Assembly: GCA_013416435.1 (NCBI GenBank)
Contig: JACCEN010000006.1
Span: 1 to 64,000, forward strand
DNA: 64,000 nt
Direction of reading: 5' to 3'
DNA from: Alcaligenaceae bacterium
GTDB lineage: Bacteria; Pseudomonadota; Gammaproteobacteria; Burkholderiales; Burkholderiaceae_B
Numbering within the stretch: position 1 is the first letter of the stretch; every line of letters begins with the position of its first letter. The position numbers were made by a program, and so were the translations under genes. A model generated the notes under the pieces. That model had not been told where the DNA came from and did no database searches. It was given only the letters and a program-made list of their open reading frames with translations. Below are positions 46,981-57,726 of the stretch, one piece after another.

Positions 46981-48393
46981 ATGAACGCGCCAGCCAACAC
47001 GCCGCATTTGCGCCGGGAAATCCCGGCCGGATTCCTGGACGCCTTGAAAAGCCGATTCGGCGACCGGTTTTCCACGGCCCAATCGGTGTGCGAGCATCAT
47101 GGCCGCGACGAGTCTCCTTATCCCGCCATGTTGCCGCACGGCGTGGTGTTCGCGCTCTCCACCGACGAGGTGGCGTGGGTGGCGCGTCATTGCCACGATC
47201 ACAAAGTGCCGCTCATCCCTTATGGCGCGGGATCCTCGCTTGAAGGGCACATACTGGCCATACAGGGCGGCATCAGCCTGGATCTGTCGGGCATGAATCA
47301 GGTGCTGGCGGTGCATCCGGAAGACTTCACCGTTACCGTCCAGGCGGGCGTGACGCGCAAGCAGCTTAACGAAGAAATCCGCGATACCGGCCTGTTTTTT
47401 CCCATCGATCCGGGTGCCGACGCCAGCCTTGGCGGCATGGCCGCCACGCGGGCGTCCGGCACCAACGCCGTGCGCTATGGCACCATGCGCGAAAACGTCA
47501 TGTCGCTGAAAGTGGTCACCGCCGACGGCCGCGTGATAGAAACCGCCAACCGGGCCAGGAAGTCCTCGGCAGGCTATGACCTGACCCGAATTTTCGTCGG
47601 CAGCGAAGGCACGCTGGGCATCATCACCGAGGTCACGGTACGCCTGTACCCTCAGCCTGAAGCCGTCTCCGCGGCCATATGCAATTTCCCCACTCTCGAC
47701 GCGGCCGTCCAGAGCGTGATCGAAATCATCCAGATGGGCGTTCCCATTGCGCGCGTCGAGTTCATGGATACCGCGGCGGTCAAGGCCACCAACGCCTACA
47801 GCAAGCTGAGCCTCAAGGAATCCCCGCTGCTGCTGTTCGAATTCCACGGAAGCCCGTCGGGCGTCAAGGAACAGGCGGAAGTCGTCCAGGACATCACGCG
47901 CGGCAACGGCGGCATGGATTTCGAATGGGCCGAGCAGCCCGAAGACCGCAGCCGGCTCTGGACGGCGCGCCACAACGCCTATTTTGCCGGCTTGCAGTTG
48001 CGTCCGGGCTGCCGGTCCAGCACCACCGATGTATGCGTGCCCATTTCCAGGCTGGCCGAGTGCGTGGGCGAAACCGCGGCCGAGCTGGACCAGGCCCGCT
48101 TCCCCTATACCATAGTGGGCCATGTCGGCGACGGCAATTTTCATGTGCTGATGCTGCTCGATCCCGACGACCCCACCGAATGGGAGGAATCCGAGCTATT
48201 GAACCGCCGGCTGGTAGAGCGGGCGATTCGCATGGAAGGAACCTGCACAGGCGAGCATGGAGTCGGACTGCACAAAATGGAATTCATGGTGGCAGAGCAT
48301 GGCCGGGACGCGCTCGACCTCATGGCCGCGCTCAAGCAGGCCTTCGACCCGCACAATATTCTCAATCCCGGCAAGATCATTCCTCCGGCTTGA
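46981..48393 (+). CDS. FAD-linked D-lactate dehydrogenase-type oxidase (Dld/GlcD family)
   Basis: A 470-residue flavoprotein with an FAD type-4 domain (PLIPYGAGSSLEGH near residue 82 and DPGADASLGGMAATRASGTN near residue 145) and an oxidase C-terminal domain with GTCTGEHGVGLHK near residue 420. The ATG at 46981 was chosen because AAGGAG lies 9 bases before it; an upstream ATG at 46957 has no such site. The family oxidises D-lactate or other 2-hydroxy acids to oxo acids, with electrons going to cytochromes. It precedes glcDEF by 52 bases. Confidence 0.85.
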   Translation: MNAPANTPHLRREIPAGFLDALKSRFGDRFSTAQSVCEHHGRDESPYPAMLPHGVVFALSTDEVAWVARHCHDHKVPLIPYGAGSSLEGHILAIQGGISLDLSGMNQVLAVHPEDFTVTVQAGVTRKQLNEEIRDTGLFFPIDPGADASLGGMAATRASGTNAVRYGTMRENVMSLKVVTADGRVIETANRARKSSAGYDLTRIFVGSEGTLGIITEVTVRLYPQPEAVSAAICNFPTLDAAVQSVIEIIQMGVPIARVEFMDTAAVKATNAYSKLSLKESPLLLFEFHGSPSGVKEQAEVVQDITRGNGGMDFEWAEQPEDRSRLWTARHNAYFAGLQLRPGCRSSTTDVCVPISRLAECVGETAAELDQARFPYTIVGHVGDGNFHVLMLLDPDDPTEWEESELLNRRLVERAIRMEGTCTGEHGVGLHKMEFMVAEHGRDALDLMAALKQAFDPHNILNPGKIIPPA

Positions 48394-48445
48394 CGGCCTG
48401 GACTGACGTAGAACACAAAACGAGACCAATAACCAAAGAGAGACA

Positions 48446-49939
48446 ATGAACCAATCCCTGTTGAGTCCAGCGCCGGAAACGGCGCCGGATTTTGCCGGAC
48501 TGATCGCCAGGCTGGCCGACAGCGTGCCCAGGCACTGCATCCTGTCCAAGGTCGAGGACACTCGCCCTTACGAATGCGACGGCTTGTCCTTGTACCGCGC
48601 GTTGCCGCCGGTGGTCATCCTGCCCGAAAACGAAGCGCAGGTCGTCGCAGTATTGCGCGAGTGCAAGGCATTGAATATTCCCATCGTGGCGCGCGGCGCC
48701 GGCACGGGACTATCTGGCGGCGCCATGCCGCATGCGCAGGGCGTCCTGCTGGGCATGGCCAAACTCAACCGTATCAAGAACATCGACCAGGAGACGGCTA
48801 CCGCCGTGGTGGAGCCCGGCGTGCGCAACCTGGCGATTTCCGACGCAGCCGCGCCTTACGGCCTGTACTATGCGCCCGACCCCTCCAGCCAGATCGCCTG
48901 TACCATCGGCGGCAATATCGCCGAGAATTCCGGGGGCGTGCATTGCCTGAAGTACGGGCTTACCGTCCACAACGTGCTGCGGGTGCGCGTCGTCACCATA
49001 GACGGCGACATTGTCGAGCTGGGCTCCGAAGCGCCCGACAGCCCGGGGCTGGATCTCCTTGCCGCGTTCATCGGCTCCGAGGGCATGCTGGGCATCGTGA
49101 CCGAAATCACGGTAAAACTGATACCCAAGCCTTCCTGCGCGCGGGTGATCATGGCCAGCTTCGGCAGCGTCGAATCCGCCAGCCTGGCGGTCACCAATGT
49201 CATCGCGGCGGGCATCATACCGGCGGGACTCGAAATGATGGACCAGCGGGCGGTGCACATGGTCGAGCCATTCGTCAATGCGGGGTACGACCTTGACGCC
49301 CAAGCCATCCTGCTGTGCGAATCGGATGGCACGGAAGAAGAGGTCGAGGACGAAATCGCGCGCATGCAGGCGGTGTTCCAAGGCGCCGGCGCCACACGCC
49401 TGCAGGTCTCCGCTACGGAAGCGGAGCGCCTGGTCTTCTGGGCGGGGCGCAAGAACGCATTCCCGGCGGCCGGCCGCATCTCGCCGGACTACTACTGCAT
49501 GGACGGGACCATTCCGCGCCGCCATCTCGGCCGCGTCCTGGGTGCGATAGAGCAAATGGAAGACGAGTTCCGTCTGCGCTGTGCCAATGTCTTCCATGCG
49601 GGCGACGGCAATCTGCATCCGCTCATCCTCTTCGATTCCAACTCGGCCGACGAGGTCGAGCGCGCCGAGAAATTCGGCGCCGCCATCCTCGAGCTCTGCG
49701 TGCAGGTCGGGGGTACGATCACCGGCGAGCATGGGGTGGGCATGGAAAAAATCAATCAGATGTGCGTTCAGTTCACGCGCGAGGAACTCGACTATTTTTT
49801 GGCGTTCAAAAGAGCATTCGATCCTTATGGGCTGCTCAATCCCGAGAAGGTCATACCCACGCTGGCGCGCTGCGCCGAGTACGGGAAAATGCACGTCCAT
49901 GGCGGAGACATCCGCTTTCCTGAATTGCCGCGTTTCTAA
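48446..49939 (+). CDS. glcD: Glycolate oxidase subunit GlcD
   Basis: A 497-residue FAD-binding catalytic subunit. VARGAGTGLSGGAMP near residue 72 and SQIACTIGGNIAENSGGVHC near residue 150 are the FAD-domain blocks, and GGTITGEHGVGMEK lies near the C terminus. It oxidises glycolate to glyoxylate together with GlcE and GlcF. It starts the glcDEF set; glyoxylate could feed the serine-glyoxylate-type aminotransferase encoded earlier in the window. Confidence 0.93.
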   Translation: MNQSLLSPAPETAPDFAGLIARLADSVPRHCILSKVEDTRPYECDGLSLYRALPPVVILPENEAQVVAVLRECKALNIPIVARGAGTGLSGGAMPHAQGVLLGMAKLNRIKNIDQETATAVVEPGVRNLAISDAAAPYGLYYAPDPSSQIACTIGGNIAENSGGVHCLKYGLTVHNVLRVRVVTIDGDIVELGSEAPDSPGLDLLAAFIGSEGMLGIVTEITVKLIPKPSCARVIMASFGSVESASLAVTNVIAAGIIPAGLEMMDQRAVHMVEPFVNAGYDLDAQAILLCESDGTEEEVEDEIARMQAVFQGAGATRLQVSATEAERLVFWAGRKNAFPAAGRISPDYYCMDGTIPRRHLGRVLGAIEQMEDEFRLRCANVFHAGDGNLHPLILFDSNSADEVERAEKFGAAILELCVQVGGTITGEHGVGMEKINQMCVQFTREELDYFLAFKRAFDPYGLLNPEKVIPTLARCAEYGKMHVHGGDIRFPELPRF

Positions 49940-49948
49940 GAGGCCCGC

Positions 49949-51049
49949 ATGGATTTCGTATTGACCGAACTCTGTCAGCAAGTCATGACGGCCCGAGGCG
50001 CCGAGCGACCGCTGCATATACGCGGAGGGGGTACCAAGCGCTTTTATGGCGAGCCGGTGGACCAGGAGAATGTGCACGACACGGCCGTGCTCGACCTGTC
50101 CGGCTACCAGGGCGTGGTGAACTACCAGCCCTCCGAACTCGTGATCACGGCCAGGGCGGGTACGCTGCTGAGCGAAGTAGAGGCCTTGCTGGCCGAGCAG
50201 GACCAGATGCTGGCATTCGAGCCCCCCCGATTCGGCGAGGCATCCACCATTGGCGGCTGTATCGCAAGCGGCCTGTCGGGGCCGCGGCGCATGGCGGCGG
50301 GCAGCGCTCGCGATTTCGTGCTGGGCGCCAAGCTGCTGGATTCCTCGGGCTCGGTCCTGGCATTCGGCGGCGAAGTCATGAAGAATGTTGCGGGATACGA
50401 TATCTCGCGCCTGCTTGCGGGCTCCTTGGGCATATTGGGGCCCATGGTCGAGGTTTCCGTGAAAGTCGCGCCTCGTCCATTCGAGGAAGCCACCGTTATC
50501 CTGGAACTGACCCAGGCCGCCGCGCTGAACAATTTCTCGCAATGGCGCGGGCTGCCCGTGCCCATCAGCGCCACCGCTTGGCATGCCGAAGGATCCGGGC
50601 CGCAGGGCCGCTTGTACGTTCGCGTGTCGGGCAGCGGGCCGGCGATCGCGAATGGGGTGAAACGGATAGGGGGCGAGGCCATGGATCCCGCCGCCGCTTT
50701 TTCTTTCTGGGAAAGCGTCCGCGATCACACCCACCCTTTTTTTGCCGCGCGTCCCCTGTGGCGCGTGGCCTTGCCATCGAACGCCGGCGCCCTGGATTAC
50801 CCCCAGGCTTTTGTGGAATGGAACGGCGGCCTGCGCTGGATCGCCGGGGTAAGCGACGCGCCGGAACTGCGATCCATAGCGAGCCGGCTTGGCGGGCATG
50901 CCACCTTGTTCCGGCACGGCCCCGGCAAGCCCGACGTACCCGTGTTCCATCCCTTGTCGCCGGGACTCAGCAATATCAATCGTCGGCTCAAGCAAGAGCT
51001 GGATCCCACGGGCATCTTCAATCCAAATCGCATGTTTCCAGACTTTTAA
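49949..51049 (+). CDS. glcE: Glycolate oxidase FAD-binding subunit GlcE
   Basis: A 366-residue subunit with a shorter FAD type-4 domain: PLHIRGGGTKRFYG near the N terminus, PPRFGEASTIGGCIASGLSG near residue 90, and NVAGYDISRLLAGSLG near residue 147. It lacks the GlcD-type C-terminal oxidase block, as is usual for GlcE. It starts 9 bases after glcD and ends 9 bases before glcF. Confidence 0.92.
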   Translation: MDFVLTELCQQVMTARGAERPLHIRGGGTKRFYGEPVDQENVHDTAVLDLSGYQGVVNYQPSELVITARAGTLLSEVEALLAEQDQMLAFEPPRFGEASTIGGCIASGLSGPRRMAAGSARDFVLGAKLLDSSGSVLAFGGEVMKNVAGYDISRLLAGSLGILGPMVEVSVKVAPRPFEEATVILELTQAAALNNFSQWRGLPVPISATAWHAEGSGPQGRLYVRVSGSGPAIANGVKRIGGEAMDPAAAFSFWESVRDHTHPFFAARPLWRVALPSNAGALDYPQAFVEWNGGLRWIAGVSDAPELRSIASRLGGHATLFRHGPGKPDVPVFHPLSPGLSNINRRLKQELDPTGIFNPNRMFPDF

Positions 51050-51058
51050 GAGACCACT

Positions 51059-52291
51059 GTGCAAACCAAACTCGCATCTTGGGCTCGTGACAGCGAGCTG
51101 GGCAAGGAAGCTGATGAAATCCTGCGGCGTTGCGTCCATTGCGGATTCTGTCTCGCGACCTGCCCGACCTATCAGGTGCTGGGCGATGAGCGCGACAGCC
51201 CCCGCGGCCGCATCTACCTGATCAAGCAGGTGCTGGAGGGCGCCGAACCGACGCGCGCGACGCAGGAGCATCTGGATCGCTGCCTGACCTGCCGCAACTG
51301 CGAAACCACCTGTCCGTCGGGCGTCCAGTATGGCGCCCTGGTCGACATCGGGCGCAAGATCGTCGACGAAAGAGTCGAAAGGCCCGTGTCGCAGAAACTG
51401 CAGCGCGCCGGCCTGCGCCGCATGCTGAATTCGCCGCTGTTCGGACCCGCATACAGCCTGGGACGCATGCTCCGTCCTTTCCTTCCCGAAACGCTCCGGA
51501 ACAAGCTGCCTGCACCCCGCGCCGCCGACGCGTTGCCCGTGGACGTGGAACGCCATGATCGCCAGGTGCTGATGCTGGCCGGTTGCGTGCAGCCGTCCAT
51601 GATGCCCTCGATCGACGCCGCCACCATACGGGTGCTGGATGCCGTGGGCATCGGCACGCGGGTCGTACCGGGCTCCGGTTGCTGCGGCGCCATCAACTTT
51701 CACCTCGATGCACAGGAAGACGCCTTGCGGCAGATGCGCGCCAACATCGATGCATGGCTGCCTTTGATCGATGGCGGAAAGGTCGAGGCCATCGTCATGA
51801 ATGCGTCGGGTTGCGGCGCAATGGTCAAGGAATACGCCCACCACCTGCGGCACGACCCCGACTACGTGGCCAAGGCCTTGCGGGTCGTGGACAAGGTGCG
51901 CGACATCGCAGAGATCCTCGCGCCTCATGCCGAGCTGCTCAAGCAGCGCCTGAGGGGCCTGCCTGAAAGGCCGGTCTTTCATCCTCCTTGCACCCTGCAG
52001 CATTGGCAAGGGTTGAGGGGAGTCAGCGAGCGCCTGCTTGCGGATCTGGGCTTCGCGCTCCAGCCCTTCAATGAATCGCACCTGTGCTGTGGATCGGCGG
52101 GCACTTATTCGGTCACGCAGCCGGCGCTTTCTCTATCGCTGCGTGATCGCAAGCTGCAAGCTATCGCACCGACGCAAACCGATTGCATCGTCTCGTCCAA
52201 TATCGGCTGCATCACGCACTTGCAAAACGGCACATCCACTCCGGTGCGCCACTGGATCGAGGTCGTCGACAAGGCCTTGGGAACTCCTTAA
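51059..52291 (+). CDS. glcF: Glycolate oxidase iron-sulfur subunit GlcF
   Basis: A 410-residue electron-transfer subunit. CVHCGFCLATCPT and CLTCRNCETTCPS are two 4Fe-4S motifs in the first 90 residues. CCGAINFHLD and CCGSAGTYS mark the two CCG domains. The start is GTG at 51059. It passes electrons from GlcDE to the membrane quinone pool. Confidence 0.93.
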   Translation: MQTKLASWARDSELGKEADEILRRCVHCGFCLATCPTYQVLGDERDSPRGRIYLIKQVLEGAEPTRATQEHLDRCLTCRNCETTCPSGVQYGALVDIGRKIVDERVERPVSQKLQRAGLRRMLNSPLFGPAYSLGRMLRPFLPETLRNKLPAPRAADALPVDVERHDRQVLMLAGCVQPSMMPSIDAATIRVLDAVGIGTRVVPGSGCCGAINFHLDAQEDALRQMRANIDAWLPLIDGGKVEAIVMNASGCGAMVKEYAHHLRHDPDYVAKALRVVDKVRDIAEILAPHAELLKQRLRGLPERPVFHPPCTLQHWQGLRGVSERLLADLGFALQPFNESHLCCGSAGTYSVTQPALSLSLRDRKLQAIAPTQTDCIVSSNIGCITHLQNGTSTPVRHWIEVVDKALGTP

Positions 52292-52372
52292 CGATTCGGG
52301 CGGCAAGCAGGCGCATCCGGCGCGACGAACCATTCAGGGGCTCCCTTGACGAAGACTCGCTAAAATACGGAT

Positions 52373-53488
52373 ATGGTTAACATATCCGGAAAGAAGGGGC
52401 GTGTCGTCATCGGCATGTCGGGAGGCGTCGATTCGTCGGTGGCCGCATGGCTGTTGAAAGAGCAAGGCTACGAGGTCCTTGGCCTGTTCATGAAGAACTG
52501 GGAAGACGACGACGATTCGGAGTACTGCTCCACCCGCCAGGATTGGCTCGACGCCGCCAGCGTTGCCGACGTGATCGGCGTCGACATCGAAGCGGTGAAC
52601 TTCGCGGCCGAATACAAGGACCGCGTCTTCGCGGATTTCCTGCGCGAATACTCGGCCGGCCGCACGCCCAACCCGGATGTCCTGTGCAATGCGGAAATCA
52701 AATTCAAGGCATTCCTGGATCATGCCATGTCCTTGGGGGCGGACCTGATCGCCACCGGCCACTACGCGCGGCGCCGGACCATGGACGTGGCCGGGACGCC
52801 CCAGCACCAGTTGCTCAAAGCGATCGACCACACCAAGGATCAAAGCTATTTCCTCCATCGCCTGAATCAGGACCAGCTTGCCCGGACCTTGTTTCCCCTG
52901 GGCGAAATCCCCAAGACCGAGGTGAGGCGCATCGCCCGATCGCTTCAACTGCCCAACGCCGCCAAAAAGGACTCGACAGGCATCTGCTTCATTGGCGAGC
53001 GTCCCTTTCGCGACTTCCTGAATCGTTATCTTCCAACCAGCCCGGGGCCGATCAAGACACCTGAAGGCCAGGTGGTGGGCACGCACCAGGGCTTGTCTTT
53101 CTACACGCTGGGACAGCGCAAGGGGCTGGGCATCGGAGGCGTAAAAGGGCGCCAGCGGAGCGACGGCACCGCCGATGCCTGGTACACCGCCCGGAAAGAC
53201 CTCGAACACAATACCTTGTATGTCGTCCAAGGGCATGACCATCCCTGGCTGCTGTCCAGTGAATTGAAAGCCCAGGACGCCAGCTGGATTTCCGGCGGCG
53301 CGCCTCCGCCCGGCGCCTACGCAGCGAAGACGCGGTATCGGCAGACGGATTCGCCATGTCGCCTGGATCCCGTTTCCGCCGAGACATTCGGCTTGTCATT
53401 TCCGCAAGCGCAGTGGGCCGTCACGCCCGGCCAGTCCGCAGTGCTGTACGACGGCGACATCTGCCTTGGAGGCGGTATCATCACGTAG
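52373..53488 (+). CDS. mnmA: tRNA-specific 2-thiouridylase MnmA
   Basis: A 371-residue PP-loop enzyme that thiolates U34 of tRNA for Lys, Glu and Gln. [15 protein letters not shown] is the PP-loop, [12 protein letters not shown] carries the first catalytic Cys and [12 protein letters not shown] the second. It is a single gene downstream of glcF with an 81-base gap. Confidence 0.95.
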   Translation: MVNISGKKGRVVIGMSGGVDSSVAAWLLKEQGYEVLGLFMKNWEDDDDSEYCSTRQDWLDAASVADVIGVDIEAVNFAAEYKDRVFADFLREYSAGRTPNPDVLCNAEIKFKAFLDHAMSLGADLIATGHYARRRTMDVAGTPQHQLLKAIDHTKDQSYFLHRLNQDQLARTLFPLGEIPKTEVRRIARSLQLPNAAKKDSTGICFIGERPFRDFLNRYLPTSPGPIKTPEGQVVGTHQGLSFYTLGQRKGLGIGGVKGRQRSDGTADAWYTARKDLEHNTLYVVQGHDHPWLLSSELKAQDASWISGGAPPPGAYAAKTRYRQTDSPCRLDPVSAETFGLSFPQAQWAVTPGQSAVLYDGDICLGGGIIT

Positions 53489-53542
53489 CGCTCGACGCGG
53501 CGCGAATCACCGGTTTCTTTTACTCAATCTAAGCAGGACGAT

Positions 53543-54361
53543 ATGGATCCAGTTTTCATCTTATATTTGGTTGGCCTTGGCGCCGTGGTCGGTTTCGCGG
53601 CCGGCCTGCTCGGCATCGGGGGCGGCATGATGCTGGTTCCGTTTCTGACCATGCTTTTTCCGCTGTACGGCGTACCCAAGGACCTGGTGGTGCACGCCGC
53701 CATTGCCACCTCCATGGCCACCATCGTCTTCACCTCGGTGTCCAGCATGCGCGCCCATCATGCGAAGCGGGCGATACTGTGGGATATCGTCACCGTGATG
53801 GCGCCCGGCATGATCGTGGGCGGGCTGCTTTCGGGGGGCGCTGTTTTCTCCTATCTGAGCGGCGCTGGGCTCTCCTTGATCTTCGGGCTGTTCGTCATGT
53901 ATTCAGGAATCAAAATGCTCTCGGGCAAACCGCCTGCCCAGTCGCGCACCATGCCCGGCAAGGCCGTCACAGCAGGGGTAGGGGTGGGCATCGGCTTCGC
54001 ATCGGGGCTGCTGGGCGCGGGGGGGGGCTTCCTGTCGGTGCCGTTCATGACGCGCAGCAACGTCAAAGTGCACAACGCGGTCGCGACATCCGCCGCCCTG
54101 GGTTTTTTCATTGCCGTTGCCAACAGCGTGGGTTACATTTATTCCGGCTTCAAAGAAGTGCAAGGGCAGGACGGCATGCTGGGCTATATATATTGGCCCG
54201 CATTGTTGGTGCTTTCCGCCATGAGCGTGCTGACCGCTCCGTTTGGCGCGCGATGCGCGCACAGCCTTCCGGTCGCGACGCTGAAGCGGGTGTTCGCCTG
54301 CCTGCTGTTCGCGCTGGCCTGCTACATGCTCTATGAAGCGTATCTCGGGTACACCGCGTAA
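53543..54361 (+). CDS. TauE/SafE family sulfite exporter-type membrane protein
   Basis: A 272-residue membrane protein of about eight helices in two repeats, with the glycine-rich signatures GLLGIGGGMMLVPFL near residue 22 and GLLGAGGGFLSVPFM near residue 155. Family members export sulfite, sulfoacetate or similar anions. The link to sulfur use is only by family; mnmA upstream is probably unrelated. Confidence 0.85.
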   Translation: MDPVFILYLVGLGAVVGFAAGLLGIGGGMMLVPFLTMLFPLYGVPKDLVVHAAIATSMATIVFTSVSSMRAHHAKRAILWDIVTVMAPGMIVGGLLSGGAVFSYLSGAGLSLIFGLFVMYSGIKMLSGKPPAQSRTMPGKAVTAGVGVGIGFASGLLGAGGGFLSVPFMTRSNVKVHNAVATSAALGFFIAVANSVGYIYSGFKEVQGQDGMLGYIYWPALLVLSAMSVLTAPFGARCAHSLPVATLKRVFACLLFALACYMLYEAYLGYTA

Positions 54362-54374
54362 GGCCAGCAAACCA

Positions 54375-54404
54375 GGGGTCAGACCCCGCATGGGGTCTGA
54401 CCCC
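54375..54404. repeat. Palindromic GGGGTC-type intergenic repeat
   Basis: One perfect copy with spacer GCAT, starting 14 bases after the TauE/SafE stop. A second, unrelated hairpin (AGGGCCT/AGGCCCT, about 54419-54444) lies between it and the next gene. Confidence 0.9.
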
Positions 54405-54462
54405 TCCGCCTGCAACCTAGGGCCTTTTAGCGTTAACAGGCCCTACCTAGGACAAATGCCAC

Positions 54463-54942
54463 ATGGACGAGGCCTATCATCCGCGGGCGCCGGCATGGGA
54501 GGTTGAACAATGGTTCAACATCGACCAGGCGCCGACTCTGGGTTCCCTGCGGGGCAAGGTGATCGTCCTGGAGGCTTTCCAGATGCTCTGTCCCGGCTGT
54601 GTCATGCACGGCCTGCCGCAAGCCGGAAGGGTGCGCCAGACGTTCCCGTCATCGAAGCTGGCGGTCATTGGCTTGCACACCGTGTTCGAGCACCACGCCG
54701 CCATGACGCCGACTTCGCTGCAAGCCTTTCTGCACGAATACCGGATCACTTTCCCGGTCGGCGTCGACATGCCCGGCGGCCGGGACGGCTTGCCGCGCAC
54801 CATGCGCGCATACGGAATGCAAGGCACGCCCACGCTGATACTCATCGATGCAAAGGGCCGCCTCAGGCAGCATCATTTCGGCCAGGTCGCCGACCTGGCC
54901 TTGGGCGCTGAAATCGCTGAACTATTGATCGAGGCCGCATAA
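54463..54942 (+). CDS. TlpA/redoxin-like thiol-disulfide protein
   Basis: A 159-residue thioredoxin-fold protein with FQMLCPGCVMHGLP near residue 42, giving a CPGC redox motif, and GMQGTPTLILIDAKGRLR near residue 120 with the cis-proline. It lacks a signal peptide or membrane anchor, so it appears cytoplasmic, unlike classical TlpA. A terminator follows directly. Confidence 0.8.
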   Translation: MDEAYHPRAPAWEVEQWFNIDQAPTLGSLRGKVIVLEAFQMLCPGCVMHGLPQAGRVRQTFPSSKLAVIGLHTVFEHHAAMTPTSLQAFLHEYRITFPVGVDMPGGRDGLPRTMRAYGMQGTPTLILIDAKGRLRQHHFGQVADLALGAEIAELLIEAA

Positions 54943-54943
54943 G

Positions 54944-54967
54944 AAAACCTCGCCGTGGCGAGGTTTT
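54944..54967 (+). terminator. Rho-independent terminator
   Basis: AAAACCTCGCC and GGCGAGGTTTT form a perfect stem around GT two bases after the redoxin stop. It is symmetric, so it may also serve the convergent GST gene. Confidence 0.85.
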
Positions 54968-54997
54968 GCTTGCCTGGAAGGCATCCGGCGAGGGCGC

Positions 54998-55612
54998 TCA
55001 GGATCTTGGCGGTGCCGTGGTCGCGAACGACGGACGCGTCTGGAGCTTTTCATCAAGCCTTTGGAGATTGCCGTACTGGGAGCGCCAGTTCAATTCCGGG
55101 AAACGCAGGTCCAGATACCCAAGGGCGCAGCCGACGGCGACGTCGGCCAGGCCAAAATTGATGCCCATGCAAAAAGCCTGTTCGCCCAGGCTGTCATTCA
55201 TCGATTCAAGGGCAACGGTGATTTTCTTGTGCTGGCGGTCTACCCATTGCTGGCTGCGCGATTCGGGCGCGCGGCGGTGGTTCTCGATGAAAATGCTTGT
55301 GGCGGCATCCAGGATACCGTCCGCGATGGCTTCCCAGCATTTGGTTGCGGCGCGGTCGCGACCTGTTTGCGGTATCAGGCGACCTACGGGTGAAAGCGTG
55401 TCGAGGTATTCGACGATGACGCGGGAATCGAACAGGCTGCCATTGTCGTCCATGAGCAGACAGGGCACTTTTCCGAGTGGGTTATGGAGTTGGATTTGAG
55501 TATCTTCGGCCCACACATCCTCGAGTATGAATTCGTAATCGAGCTTTTTTTCGGCCATGACGACACGCACTTTGCGGACGTATGGACTGGTGAGCGAACC
55601 AATAAGTTTCAT
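54998..55612 (-). CDS. Glutathione S-transferase
   Basis: A 204-residue GST. The N-terminal thioredoxin fold starts MKLIGSLTSPYVRKVRVVMA, with a serine at the expected catalytic position and the NPLGKVPCLLMDDN block. The all-helical C-terminal domain includes GINFGLADVAVGCALGYLD. The substrate is unknown. It is convergent with the redoxin gene and divergent from purB. Confidence 0.9.
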   Translation of the reverse strand: MKLIGSLTSPYVRKVRVVMAEKKLDYEFILEDVWAEDTQIQLHNPLGKVPCLLMDDNGSLFDSRVIVEYLDTLSPVGRLIPQTGRDRAATKCWEAIADGILDAATSIFIENHRRAPESRSQQWVDRQHKKITVALESMNDSLGEQAFCMGINFGLADVAVGCALGYLDLRFPELNWRSQYGNLQRLDEKLQTRPSFATTAPPRS

Positions 55613-55738
55613 GGCAAAGGTCAGAAGTTACAGGCAAAAAAAGTATAGCAGGAACGTTACTCATATTAGCCGTGAAACGCCCACGATAGGCTTTGCGGCC
55701 GGGACAGCGAAGGTAATGTGTCGTTTATATGCTTATGA

Positions 55739-57220
<1,482 letters not shown>

Positions 57221-57235
57221 GAGGCGAGGGAAGCA

Positions 57236-57265
57236 GGGGTCAGACCCCGCACGGGGTCTGACCCC
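57236..57265. repeat. Palindromic GGGGTC-type intergenic repeat
   Basis: A perfect copy (spacer GCAC) 15 bases after purB. It is the last copy in the window; none was found further right. Confidence 0.9.
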
Positions 57266-57303
57266 CTTCATTTTCGGAGTCTGGTCCGCGCTTCGTATCC
57301 CGC

Positions 57304-57333
57304 TTGCAATAAAGCAAGTTTTCGCGGTAGAAT
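57304..57333 (+). promoter_or_regulatory. Putative tRNA-Lys promoter
   Basis: TTGCAA (57304-57309) and TAGAAT (57328-57333) are separated by 18 bases and end 21 bases before the tRNA. Matches to consensus are moderate. Confidence 0.45.
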
Positions 57334-57354
57334 TTCGTTCTTCGCAGCACACGG

Positions 57355-57430
57355 GGGCTGTTAGCTCAGTTGGTAGAGCAGCGGACTCTTAATCCGTAGG
57401 TCGGGCGTTCGAGCCGCCCACAGCCCACCA
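57355..57430 (+). tRNA. tRNA-Lys(CTT)
   Basis: A 76-base tRNA. The acceptor stem is GGGCTGT/ACAGCCC with discriminator A and encoded CCA. The D arm reads TTAGCTCAGTTGGTAGAGC, the anticodon loop carries CTT, and GTTCGAGCC is the T arm. A tyrosine integrase remnant follows 16 bases away, so the 3' end of this tRNA is the likely attachment site of an integrative element. Confidence 0.97.
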
Positions 57431-57446
57431 GTTTTTCCCTAGCGAA

Positions 57447-57677
57447 TCAAGCACTTAACGCCACCCTGCACGGTGGCGTTTTTGCTTCTGGGGCAAGAGT
57501 GACGTTGTTTGCGTACTCGGCCAGGTGCCCGGCGTTCAAATGGGCATATTTCTTGACCATCTCCAGCGTTTCCCAGCCACCCAACTCCGTGAGCACAAAG
57601 AGCGGGGTCCCGGCTTGGACGTGCCAGCTTGCCCAGGTATGGCGCAGATCATGAAAGCGCAAATCCGTGATGCCGGC
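57447..57677 (-). pseudogene. Tyrosine integrase, C-terminal part (split by IS21 element)
   Basis: This is the last 76 codons of a phage/island integrase. [14 protein letters not shown] carries the H-x-x-R catalytic box, [16 protein letters not shown] the Trp/His and the nucleophile Tyr. The frame is open to the left terminus of the IS element at 57678. It resumes in the same frame after the IS (60323 onward), where the joined residues read [17 protein letters not shown]. The gene is therefore broken by insertion and also lacks a recognisable N-terminal part. Confidence 0.85.
57457..57483 (+). terminator. Rho-independent terminator after tRNA-Lys
   Basis: AACGCCACC and GGTGGCGTTTTT form a stem around CTGCAC, ending in five T. 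It suits termination of the tRNA transcript, yet lies within the last codons of the integrase frame on the other strand. Confidence 0.75.
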
Positions 57678-57726
57678 TGTGGCACGTCAATCAGGATGAG
57701 ACGAGCGCGACAATCAAGATGAGATT

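Noticed and set aside
46801-48144. A 447-codon minus-strand frame across aroG and the Dld-like gene
   Set aside because: It overlaps two well-supported genes and shows no domain; GC-driven shadow.
48710-52081. A 1123-codon open frame antisense to glcDEF
   Set aside because: It mirrors genes whose motifs are intact; its own product is rich in Arg, His, Gln and Gly with no family motif. Long antisense frames are expected at this GC content.
52346-52366. TTGACG and TAAAAT upstream of mnmA as a promoter
   Set aside because: The spacing is only 9 bases, far from the 16-18 needed.
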